Shown one piece after another: positions 9,033-16,931 of a stretch of 64,000 nucleotides of DNA (positions are counted from its first letter, which is position 1; the number at the start of each line of letters is the position of its first letter). The DNA lies in NCBI GenBank assembly GCA_902465605.1, contig CABQNT010000001.1:124001-188000 (forward strand). Direction: 5' to 3'. The DNA is from Prevotella sp902465605. Lineage in GTDB: Bacteria > Bacteroidota > Bacteroidia > Bacteroidales > Bacteroidaceae. Under the pieces are notes generated by a model that did not search any database, was not told the DNA's origin, and saw nothing but the letters and a program-made list of their open reading frames with translations. Position numbers and translations under genes: made by a program.

Positions 9033-9246
9033 AAAAAGCCTCTCCCCCAACCCCTCCCCAAAAGGGAGGGGAGTAGTTAGCTTCTTTTTAACAAGGAGGT
9101 TGACGGGGGAGACTTAATCAATAATTATTAAAACAAGGAATTATAAGTAAGAAAATCCTCATCACCTACAACCAACGAGTCTAATCACTCCCCTCCCTTT
9201 TGGGGAGGGGTAAGGGGGAGAGGCTTTTTGGGGGGAGAGGCTTTTT
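9033..9246. repeat. Palindromic MITE-like element between etfB and etfA
   Basis: Two about 48-bp arms, 9033-9080 and 9181-9229, are inverted copies that differ at only a few positions. Each arm starts with AAAAAGCCTCTCCCCC and contains its own hairpin, CCCCTCCCC-AAAAGGGAGGGG. About 100 bp of AT-rich sequence without a frame separates them. The last 16 bases of the right arm (GGGGGAGAGGCTTTTT) are repeated once more at 9231-9246. The element has no coding capacity and resembles non-autonomous palindromic repeats of Bacteroidetes genomes. It may form a strong mRNA stem and separate etfB from etfA expression. Confidence 0.85.
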
Positions 9247-9255
9247 AACACCAAA

Positions 9256-10284
9256 ATGTATATGAACAACGTATTTGTATATTGCGAGATAGAAGGCACA
9301 ACCGTTGCCGAGGTATCTCAAGAGCTGCTCACCAAAGGGCGCAAGCTGGCCAACCAACTGGGCGTTGAGCTGCATGCGCTGGCAGTGGGTACGGGCATCA
9401 AGGGCAACGTAGAGAACCAGATACTGCCTTATGGCGTCGATAAATTGTTTGTCTTCGATGGAGAAGGATTGTATCCTTATACGTCGGCACCACACACGGA
9501 CATCATGGTTAAACTGTTCCAGACAGAGCAACCGCAGATATGCCTGATGGGTGCGACGGTAATCGGTCGCGACTTGGGACCGCGCGTGTCGTCGTCGCTC
9601 ACCAGTGGACTGACGGCTGATTGTACGCAACTGGAGATTGGCGATTACGACGACCGCAAAGCCCAAAAACACTATGACAATTTGCTTTATCAAATCAGAC
9701 CGGCCTTTGGCGGCAACATCGTGGCCACCATCGTCAACCCCGACCATCGTCCACAGATGGCCACCGTGCGTTCGGGAGTGATGAAGAAAGCGCTCTATGA
9801 GGGCGAGGCGAAAGGCGAGGTGGTGTATCCCTTGGTAACGGAATACGTCAGCCCTGAGTCGTATGTCGTCAAGGTACTGGAACGACATGTAGAGGAAGCC
9901 AAACACAACTTGACGGGTGCGCCCATCATTGTGGCGGGTGGCTATGGTGTAGGAAGCAAAGAGGCATTCCATCTTTTATACGAATTGGCCGACGTGTTAC
10001 ACGGTGAGGTGGGTGCCAGTCGTGCGGCTGTTGATGCAGGTTGGATAGAGAACGATCGCCAGATTGGTCAAACGGGCGTTACGGTGCATCCCAAGGTGTA
10101 CATCGCCTGCGGCATCTCCGGGCAGATTCAGCATGTGGCTGGTATGCAAGACGCGGGCATCATCATCGCCATCAACACCGATGCCGACGCCCCCATCAAC
10201 CAGTTGGCCGACTATGTCATCACTGGCTCGATAGAAGAGGTGGTGCCCAAAATGATTAAATATTATAAGGAGAACAGCAAATAA
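9256..10284 (+). CDS. etfA: Electron transfer flavoprotein subunit alpha (FixB family)
   Basis: Alpha subunit of the electron transfer flavoprotein, which carries the redox FAD. It is 342 residues. The C-terminal FAD-binding domain is clear: GGYGVGS near 233, GQTGVTVHPKVYIACGISG near 270-290, and IIAINTDADAPI near 305. The start could be 9256 or the second methionine at 9262 (MNNVFVYCE), the more usual opening. It is paired with etfB and followed by an acyl-CoA dehydrogenase; the gaps on both sides are filled with repeats rather than the short spacers expected of such an operon. Confidence 0.95.
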   Translation: MYMNNVFVYCEIEGTTVAEVSQELLTKGRKLANQLGVELHALAVGTGIKGNVENQILPYGVDKLFVFDGEGLYPYTSAPHTDIMVKLFQTEQPQICLMGATVIGRDLGPRVSSSLTSGLTADCTQLEIGDYDDRKAQKHYDNLLYQIRPAFGGNIVATIVNPDHRPQMATVRSGVMKKALYEGEAKGEVVYPLVTEYVSPESYVVKVLERHVEEAKHNLTGAPIIVAGGYGVGSKEAFHLLYELADVLHGEVGASRAAVDAGWIENDRQIGQTGVTVHPKVYIACGISGQIQHVAGMQDAGIIIAINTDADAPINQLADYVITGSIEEVVPKMIKYYKENSK

Positions 10285-10302
10285 ATCCCCCGACTAGGGG
10301 GA

Positions 10303-10364
10303 GTTAATAGGAGTAATATCGGAGTTATAGGCCTTCAGCCATGGGAGTTAACAGACATTAGTTC
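10303..10364. repeat. Left inverted arm of the S23 cassette
   Basis: The reverse complement of this stretch aligns with the two 66-bp repeats at 10781 and 10869, for example AATGTCTGTTAACTCC against AATGTCCGTTAACTCC, then TAACTCCGA in both. It therefore forms an inverted flank to the gene at 10403. Just before it (10287-10301) is a small CCCCC/GGGGG hairpin. Confidence 0.65.
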
Positions 10365-10402
10365 TCTTAGTCACCCTGTTGGAATGTAATAACGCACATG
10401 AG

Positions 10403-10795
10403 ATGACGAAAAATTTCACAGATATCATAGCTTGGCAAATATCTCATCAATTTGTAATCAAAGTTTATAAAATGACGAGAACATTTCCTGAGATAGAACG
10501 CTTTGGCTTGATTTCGCAGTTTCAACGTGCTGCGGTATCTATTACTGCTAATATTGCAGAAGGATATCGAAAGATAGGAAAGGCAGATAAATTACGCTTC
10601 TTGAATACATCTCAAGGCAGTTTGGAAGAATGTAGAAATTATATCATTCTATCAAAAGATTTAGAATATATAAACGAAGGACAATTTAACGAGCTCATGA
10701 GTATTTTAGAAAAAGCAAGTTGGTATATCAACGCGTATGCCAAAGGAATACTTAACAACAATGCCACAGCGTCATGCAAAGGTAACGTCCGTTAA
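10403..10795 (+). CDS. Four-helix-bundle protein (S23 / 23S rRNA intervening-sequence family)
   Basis: Protein of 130 residues of the S23 family, named from proteins encoded in 23S rRNA intervening sequences; the fold is a four-helix bundle and the biochemical role is unknown. The family signature is complete: DIIAWQISHQFVIKVY, the FGLISQFQRAAVSITANIAEG block, and QGSLEECRNYI. The start at 10403 (MTKNFTDIIAW) is preferred over a TTG at 10379. The stop codon lies inside the first 66-bp repeat, so the last four codons come from the repeat. The gene sits between etfA and the acyl-CoA dehydrogenase, bracketed by inverted repeats, and looks like a small inserted cassette. Its composition is more AT-rich than its neighbours. 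Confidence 0.85.
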   Translation: MTKNFTDIIAWQISHQFVIKVYKMTRTFPEIERFGLISQFQRAAVSITANIAEGYRKIGKADKLRFLNTSQGSLEECRNYIILSKDLEYINEGQFNELMSILEKASWYINAYAKGILNNNATASCKGNVR

Positions 10796-10934
10796 CTCTC
10801 GTTAGCGAAGCGAACTAACTCCGAATAACTTCCGATAACTACAAGCAACAAATACATAGGGAAATAAAGGTAATGTCCGTTAACTCCTGTGAGCGAAGCG
10901 AACTAACTCCGAATAACTTCCGATAACTACAAGC
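10781..10934. repeat. Two tandem 66-bp repeats after the S23 gene
   Basis: Copies at 10781-10846 and 10869-10934 (period 88) are nearly identical, sharing GCGAAGCGAACTAACTCCG and AATAACTTCCGATAACTAC. They are separated by 22 bp. Both are inverted relative to the left arm at 10303-10364. The second copy ends 14 bases before the acyl-CoA dehydrogenase start and so forms most of its leader. Confidence 0.85.
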
Positions 10935-10948
10935 TATAATAATAAACT

Positions 10949-12673
10949 ATGTCCAATTACTATACTGACCATCCGGAGATTGAATTTCATTTAGATCATC
11001 CGTTGATGAAGCGAATTGTTGAGCTCAAGGAGCGCAACTACCAAGACAAAGAGCACCATGATGATGCTCCGGTAAATTACGATGATGCTATCGAGAACTA
11101 CAAACGCATTCTCGAAATCACAGGCGACGTGGCGGCAAACATCATCGAACCCAACTCGGAAGACGTGGACAAAGAAGGTCCGCATCTTGAGAATGGGCGC
11201 ATGAAGTATGCCAGCAAAACGCTTGAAAACATCAAAGCAACCCAGCAGGCTGGCCTGTGGGGTGTATCAATGCCACGGTGTTATGGCGGACTGAACTTGC
11301 CCAACGTCACTTTCTCGATGATGTCGGAGATGATAGCCGCAGCAGATGCAGGGTTTCAGAACATTTGGTCGCTGCAATCGTGCATCGACACGCTGTATGA
11401 ATTCGGCTCGGACGAGCAGCGAGAGAAGTACATCCCACGCGTTTGCGAGGGTGCCACCATGTCGATGGATCTTACTGAACCCGACGCTGGCTCTGACCTT
11501 CAACGCGTGATGCTCAAGGCTTCTTACGATGAAAAGGAAGACTGTTGGCGACTGAATGGTGTGAAACGCTTCATCACCAACGGCGACTCGGACATCCATT
11601 TGGTGCTGGCACGGTCGGAAGAGGGTACGAAAGACGGCCGAGGACTGTCCATGTTCATCTACGACAAACGCAATGGGGGGGTGGATGTGCGCCATATTGA
11701 GAATAAATTGGGTATCCATGGCTCGCCAACCTGTGAGCTGGTGTACAAGAATGCCAAAGCTGAACTGTGCGGAAGCACCCGCATGGGACTGATTAAGTAC
11801 GTCATGGCACTGATGAATGGCGCTCGTTTGGGCATTGCTGCGCAGTCGGTTGGCGTTGAACAAGAGGCATACAACGAAGCTTTGGCATACGCCAAGGAGC
11901 GTCAACAGTTTGGACAAGCCATCATAGAGTTCCCTGCCGTGTACGACATGCTGTCGCGCATGAAGGCCAAACTCGATGCAGGCCGTTCCTTGTTGTATCA
12001 AACGGCTCGTTATGTTGACCTCTATAAGGCATTGGAAGACATCCAACGCGACCGCAAACTGAGTGCCGGAGAACGTGCGGAGATGAAGAAATACAACCGA
12101 TTGGCTGACGCTTTCACGCCATTAGCCAAAGGCATGAACTCCGAATATGCCAACCAAAACGCCTATGATGCCATCAGTATACATGGTGGTTCGGGCTTCA
12201 TCATGGCCTATAAGTGCCAGCGTTTGTTCCGCGACGCACGCATCTTCTCTATCTATGAGGGTACGACACAGCTGCAGGTGGTAGCCGCCATACGCTACAT
12301 CATGAATGGTACCTACCTCAATATCATGAAAGAAATGCTCGACAAAGAGGTTGAAGGCGCATGGAAGCCTTTACACGATCGCTTGAAAGTGCTGGCCCAG
12401 CAGTACGAAGAAGCTGTCAACATGGTGAAAGAGGCAGACAACCAGGAGATGCAAGACTTCTTGGCTCGTCGCCTATATAACATGACAGCCAATCTCTTGA
12501 TGTCGGTACTGCTCATTGATGATGCATCACGTGCACCCGAATTGTTCGGCAAGAGCGCACACGTCTACATGCGTCACACGGAAGAAGAGAATACAGGACA
12601 CTACACGTTCATCAAGAACTTCCGCGCCGAAGACTTGATTAACTATCGCGCCATGGAGCAAGAAGCAGAGTAA
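10949..12673 (+). CDS. Acyl-CoA dehydrogenase
   Basis: FAD enzyme of 574 residues that oxidises an acyl-CoA to enoyl-CoA, or works in reverse with the neighbouring EtfAB. The N-terminal and middle domains carry MSMDLTEPDAGSDL (about 171-184) and the substrate/flavin segment NGVKRFITNGD (near 205). The flavin-domain motif YAKERQQFGQAI is near 315 and the C-terminal signature IHGGSGFIMAYKCQRLFRDAR near 410. An extra C-terminal domain of about 130 residues is typical of the larger bacterial acyl-CoA dehydrogenases. It closes the etf operon and is followed by a strong terminator. Confidence 0.93.
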   Translation: MSNYYTDHPEIEFHLDHPLMKRIVELKERNYQDKEHHDDAPVNYDDAIENYKRILEITGDVAANIIEPNSEDVDKEGPHLENGRMKYASKTLENIKATQQAGLWGVSMPRCYGGLNLPNVTFSMMSEMIAAADAGFQNIWSLQSCIDTLYEFGSDEQREKYIPRVCEGATMSMDLTEPDAGSDLQRVMLKASYDEKEDCWRLNGVKRFITNGDSDIHLVLARSEEGTKDGRGLSMFIYDKRNGGVDVRHIENKLGIHGSPTCELVYKNAKAELCGSTRMGLIKYVMALMNGARLGIAAQSVGVEQEAYNEALAYAKERQQFGQAIIEFPAVYDMLSRMKAKLDAGRSLLYQTARYVDLYKALEDIQRDRKLSAGERAEMKKYNRLADAFTPLAKGMNSEYANQNAYDAISIHGGSGFIMAYKCQRLFRDARIFSIYEGTTQLQVVAAIRYIMNGTYLNIMKEMLDKEVEGAWKPLHDRLKVLAQQYEEAVNMVKEADNQEMQDFLARRLYNMTANLLMSVLLIDDASRAPELFGKSAHVYMRHTEEENTGHYTFIKNFRAEDLINYRAMEQEAE

Positions 12674-12698
12674 AACCACTTCTTGATTGCAAGAAAAT

Positions 12699-12734
12699 AA
12701 TGGCTGTTCGTATCTATTGCGAACAGCCATTTTT
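12699..12734 (+). terminator. Rho-independent terminator of the etf operon
   Basis: A 12-bp perfect stem AATGGCTGTTCG / CGAACAGCCATT with a short loop, followed by a T run, 25 bases after the acyl-CoA dehydrogenase stop. Confidence 0.9.
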
Positions 12735-12843
12735 ATCTATCAATCATGTCATGGACGGTTCTTGCATTAGATGTATGGACAACTTTCAACGAAACATATA
12801 TCCTGTTCGATTGGACACGACAGACAATCCGCCCACACCCGTG

Positions 12844-15684
12844 CTACTTATCCACTTTGATTTCGGCTATATTCAACGTGCCTTGCTGGCAAAGTACCCT
12901 AATATCACTGACGCCAGACCGATTGATTTGCAGCTTTTGTTCGTGTCCCGAAACCTTTCCTGTATAGACATCCAAGAACTGACCACCACCCGACGATAGC
13001 TGAATCGTGAATTCCGCATCAGTTGAACAGCCTTTCGCAAACACAATAGTAAGACTTCCTAATTTCTCAGAGGCTGGCAGAGATACCGTCAGAGACGCAT
13101 TAGTCTGTCCTTGCCAATAAGTGGAAGTGTTTCCATCCACCGCATATTGGGCGGTTGGAGTTGCAGGAACAGCCACCACATCCAGGCGATGAGCACGATC
13201 CTTGGCAACCGTTGAAGCATTAGGAGCAGTAACGGTAAACGTATCTTCCAGTCGTATATCCTCTGACGAGGCACCCATCATTACCTTAAAATCACCGGGT
13301 TCAACCACATGTTGGTACTGCTCATTGATGAGCTGCAAATGCTCTGGCTTGATGACAAACGACAAAATGCGTGTTTCACCAGGCTTGAGATGCACTCGTT
13401 CAAAGCCCCTGAGATTCTTCTCATACGTGGTCACCGTACTCAACACATCTTGAATATAAAGTTGTACCACTTCATCCCCGGCACGTTTACCAGTGTTCGT
13501 AATGTCACAGCTCACCACAACCGAGTCGGTAGCACTGATGTTTTGCGCTGACAACCGAAGGTTCGAATATTTAAAAGTCGTATAACTCAAGCCATGTCCG
13601 AAATAATAGAGGGCACCATTTGCGCGCGAAGCATTGCCATGCAACCCCAACTTGTTTCCCCCATCTACCAAGGCAGCCGGCTTAGAAGGAAAGTTGAAAG
13701 GAATCTGCCCCACCGTCTTTGGAAAAGTAACGGTAAGCTTACCACCTGGATTGTAGTCACCAAACAGCACATCGGCGACAGCTGTTCCGCCCTGAGAACC
13801 AGGATACCACGCCTCTACAATGGCCGGAACGAACTTGTCAGCCCAGTTAACAGACAGCGGTCGGCCATTGATCAACACCAATATCACCGTCTTTCCTGTA
13901 GCCTGAACAGCCTTTAACAGTTGCAATTGTCTGCCTGGCAACTCCAGTGAAGAGCGTGACTTGTTTTCGCCACATGTACGCGAATTGCCCCCAAGTACCA
14001 CCACAGCCAAATCACTCTGCCTCACCTGTTCCACGGCTTTGTCAATCTCGTTCTGCTCATCGGCCGTCATGGGATAATCTAACAACTCTGATTCGGGCCA
14101 ATGCGCATCCACAAGATCACAGCCTTTGGTATAAGTCACCTCAACATCACTTCCCACCTTGTTGCGTATTCCTTCAAAGACCGTTGTCACCTCAACAGCC
14201 AACGGACCATAATGGGTAAGCGCATACGTTGCGTCATTGGCATTAGGACCACATACAGCTATCTTTTTAATGGACGCCTTGTTTAAGGGCAACGTGTTGT
14301 TTTGGTTCTTCAATAACACAATGCTCTCACGTGATGCCTGTAACGCCACTTGCTGATGACTCTCCCCATCTACTTCCTTGTCGGCTGCTTGCAAATTCAT
14401 TTGATACGGACGATCAAAGATACCCACCATGAATTTCACCCGAAGAATATCACTTAACCGTTCATCTATCACCTTCATTGGGATGCGTCCCTCTTTGACC
14501 AGTTCACGCAATGGCAAAACAAATGAATCGGGTGAGCGGAATGTACACCGCACATTCAAACCCGCCATGACAGCTTTGTACACGGCTTCTTTCATGTTGG
14601 CAGCGGTGCGATGCTTGGAAAAGAGATATTCCAACGCATCACTGTCGGACACTACATAACCTTTAAAGCCAAACTGTTGGCGCAACACCTCAGTGAGCCA
14701 GTGAAAGCTACCCTGTATGGGTACCCCATCATAATCGTTATATGAGCTCATCGCACCCAACAATCCCGCTTCACTCACCACCTTGCCCCACGGGTATAGG
14801 TGTATATTCTGCACCTCGCGGGGTGACATCTGCGGATCCACGCGAGCCATACCCTCACGCGCTCCTTTGTTATTACTATAAGCAGCAAAGTGCTTGGCTG
14901 TAGAGGCTACCTGGTAATTGGTTTGTAACCCCCGTGTCATCTGTATGCCAAGTTCGGCTACGAGAAACGGACTTTCCCCATAAACCTCCTCATAACGTCC
15001 CCAACGTTGGTCGCGTCCCACGTCCAAGATAGGAGCATAAACATTGGTATAGCCTAACAAACGAGCCTCACGCCCTGTGATATAGCCTACCTGATGAATG
15101 AGCTTTCGGTTCCATGTTGTACCCAATCCCAACTGCGTAGGAAAGTTGGTAGCTTTGAAACTCTCCACGCCTCGTATGCCCTCATTAGTGAAATCAACGG
15201 GAATCCCAAGACGCGTTTGCTCCACAAAGAATCGTTGAACCTCATTAATGGCCCATGCATGCTTTGAGGCAGGCCACACCCATGGATTGTCTGAAGGCGG
15301 CAAGCCCCATTGTTGAAAGCCATTGAGGTGTTCGTCTATGGCACCAATTCCATCTTTCCACAACTTTTGTTTCCAGCCTTCGTTGGGCAAATCGTCTTGC
15401 AACACACGTTTGTAACCATAGAGAGTCACCATCTGGCAGGTCTTCTCCTCAAGAGTCATCTGACTAATCAGATTGTCAATGCGCTCATCAATTCCGGCCG
15501 TAGGATCTTCGTAAACATCTTTTTTCCCATTCTTGTTGTAATCTATCCATCCTTTATGGTAGATTTTGTTTTTCGGCAGGTTATAGAATTTTAGTTTGGC
15601 ACTATACTGATTAGGCTTCTGCGCCCTAGTAACATTCGCACAAGGTATGGTCAATCCTAGCAGAACAATGAGTATGTGTTTCAT
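12844..15684 (-). CDS. Glycoside hydrolase family 3 enzyme, secreted
   Basis: Exported beta-glycosidase (beta-glucosidase or beta-xylosidase type) of 946 residues. A signal peptide is visible at residues 1-21 (ILIVLLGLTIPCANVTRAQ). The GH3 N-terminal barrel contains KHFAAY near 264 and the nucleophile motif VSDSD with Asp near 347. The C-terminal GH3 domain follows (GGNSRTCGE near 565), then a fibronectin type III-like domain (GDEVVQLYIQD) near 740. The last 110 residues resemble a discoidin/F5-8C-like carbohydrate-binding module (QYAVDGNTSTYWQG). A DYNKNGKKDVYED loop near the N-terminus is usual in Bacteroidetes GH3 enzymes. No SusC/D pair is adjacent; the substrate is not determinable. Confidence 0.93.
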   Translation of the reverse strand: MKHILIVLLGLTIPCANVTRAQKPNQYSAKLKFYNLPKNKIYHKGWIDYNKNGKKDVYEDPTAGIDERIDNLISQMTLEEKTCQMVTLYGYKRVLQDDLPNEGWKQKLWKDGIGAIDEHLNGFQQWGLPPSDNPWVWPASKHAWAINEVQRFFVEQTRLGIPVDFTNEGIRGVESFKATNFPTQLGLGTTWNRKLIHQVGYITGREARLLGYTNVYAPILDVGRDQRWGRYEEVYGESPFLVAELGIQMTRGLQTNYQVASTAKHFAAYSNNKGAREGMARVDPQMSPREVQNIHLYPWGKVVSEAGLLGAMSSYNDYDGVPIQGSFHWLTEVLRQQFGFKGYVVSDSDALEYLFSKHRTAANMKEAVYKAVMAGLNVRCTFRSPDSFVLPLRELVKEGRIPMKVIDERLSDILRVKFMVGIFDRPYQMNLQAADKEVDGESHQQVALQASRESIVLLKNQNNTLPLNKASIKKIAVCGPNANDATYALTHYGPLAVEVTTVFEGIRNKVGSDVEVTYTKGCDLVDAHWPESELLDYPMTADEQNEIDKAVEQVRQSDLAVVVLGGNSRTCGENKSRSSLELPGRQLQLLKAVQATGKTVILVLINGRPLSVNWADKFVPAIVEAWYPGSQGGTAVADVLFGDYNPGGKLTVTFPKTVGQIPFNFPSKPAALVDGGNKLGLHGNASRANGALYYFGHGLSYTTFKYSNLRLSAQNISATDSVVVSCDITNTGKRAGDEVVQLYIQDVLSTVTTYEKNLRGFERVHLKPGETRILSFVIKPEHLQLINEQYQHVVEPGDFKVMMGASSEDIRLEDTFTVTAPNASTVAKDRAHRLDVVAVPATPTAQYAVDGNTSTYWQGQTNASLTVSLPASEKLGSLTIVFAKGCSTDAEFTIQLSSGGGQFLDVYTGKVSGHEQKLQINRSGVSDIRVLCQQGTLNIAEIKVDK

Positions 15685-15830
15685 CTTATTAAATGATTAT
15701 GGTGTAAAACGTTTCTGTAAATGTATGAATAAATCTTATCAGAAACGTATCTTCGGTTATGATAATATACAACGTCAACCTGGGGTATCATCGTGTGCGG
15801 CACAGCGACATATACCCCAACAAACGGCTA

Positions 15831-16748
15831 CTACTTCTGATAGTTCAACTTGACCATCACCGGATAGTGGTCAGAAGGCAAGCGATGTACATACTGACGG
15901 AAGTTCAACTGCTGCGGTGCAGCACCTTCCTTGCTTACCTCACGGCTGGTTCCCTCGGCCCAATAGCCATTGGTCAAAATGCCATATTGGTTCACTTGGA
16001 ACTTATTGGAAACAAAGACGTGGTCGATGCGACTGTCTGTCAGTAAGGAAGACTTGAAGCCTTGGAACGTTCCATTCTCGGCAAAGCGCATTCTGGCTGC
16101 GGTGTATGAATCTTTCAGGAGTCCTGATTGAGTGAAGATTTGATAAATCTCATCATGCTGATCAACATTAAAGTCGCCGGTGAGAATAACAGGTGCATTG
16201 CTGCCTGCAATCTCTTTGATTTTCCTTACAACCAGTTTGGCAGCCTCTCTGCGAGCCACGACACCCACATGATCCATGTGGAGGTTGAAGAAATAGAACT
16301 TCAACTTGGTTTTTACGTCTTGAAACTTTCCCCAGGTGCAGATGCGAATGCAAGCCGCATCCCAACCTAAAGCGGGCTTGTCCGGCGTTTCATTCAACCA
16401 GAAGTTGCCATAGTCCAGACGTTTGAGCTTGTCTTTCTTGTAGAAAATGGCCGAATACTCACCAGCCTCTTTGCCATCGTCACGCCCCACGCCGATGCAA
16501 TCGTAGCCATCCAGTCCTTGTTTCAAATCACGAAGTTGCCCTACGAGCACCTCTTGTGTGCCAAAAATATCGGGCTGTTCGAAATTCATCATGTCGCATA
16601 TTACCTGGCATCGCTTAGGCCATGCGTTACCTTCTTTACGGTCATCCGAATTGTCATTGCGAATGTTGTAGGTTCCTACGAAGAGGTTTTGTGAACTGAT
16701 GCATAGCGTTATTGCCAGAAACAGGAGTGTGAGTGTGTACTTTTTCAT
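15831..16748 (-). CDS. Secreted endonuclease/exonuclease/phosphatase family protein
   Basis: Exported metal-dependent phosphoesterase of 305 residues in the EEP (DNase I-like) superfamily. A signal peptide covers residues 1-19 (KKYTLTLLFLAITLCISSQ). Family motifs are present in order: TYNIRNDN, GTQEVL, NLHMDHV, LTGDFNVD, DSRIDHVFVS and SDHYPVMVKL. In Bacteroidales such proteins sit among glycan-degrading genes, as here beside GH3. Candidate substrates are nucleic acids, inositol phosphates or sphingomyelin-like lipids; the sequence does not decide. Its own promoter is at 16784-16791. Confidence 0.9.
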   Translation of the reverse strand: MKKYTLTLLFLAITLCISSQNLFVGTYNIRNDNSDDRKEGNAWPKRCQVICDMMNFEQPDIFGTQEVLVGQLRDLKQGLDGYDCIGVGRDDGKEAGEYSAIFYKKDKLKRLDYGNFWLNETPDKPALGWDAACIRICTWGKFQDVKTKLKFYFFNLHMDHVGVVARREAAKLVVRKIKEIAGSNAPVILTGDFNVDQHDEIYQIFTQSGLLKDSYTAARMRFAENGTFQGFKSSLLTDSRIDHVFVSNKFQVNQYGILTNGYWAEGTSREVSKEGAAPQQLNFRQYVHRLPSDHYPVMVKLNYQK

Positions 16749-16783
16749 TGATTATGTTTTTTAAAGATGATTTCTAATTGGTA

Positions 16784-16815
16784 CAAAAGTAAAGATTATT
16801 CATGGAAACGGCAAG
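16784..16815 (-). promoter_or_regulatory. Promoter of the EEP gene
   Basis: On the minus strand a CTTG (-33-like, 16812-16815), 20 bases and TACTTTTG (-7, 16784-16791), about 36 bases before the start. Confidence 0.55.
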
Positions 16816-16931
16816 ACGTTTAAAGCATTCTTACCCGAAAATCAAACCAGGTAGCCATAGAGCAATGTATCCAACATACAGTTATCGTGGTTCATGTCTT
16901 GTCGCCATCAAGCTGGTATGACAGTCCGTTT

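Noticed and set aside
9181..9972. 263-codon minus-strand frame over etfA
   Set aside because: Its C-terminal codons come from the palindromic repeat and the rest is antisense to etfA; no family resemblance.
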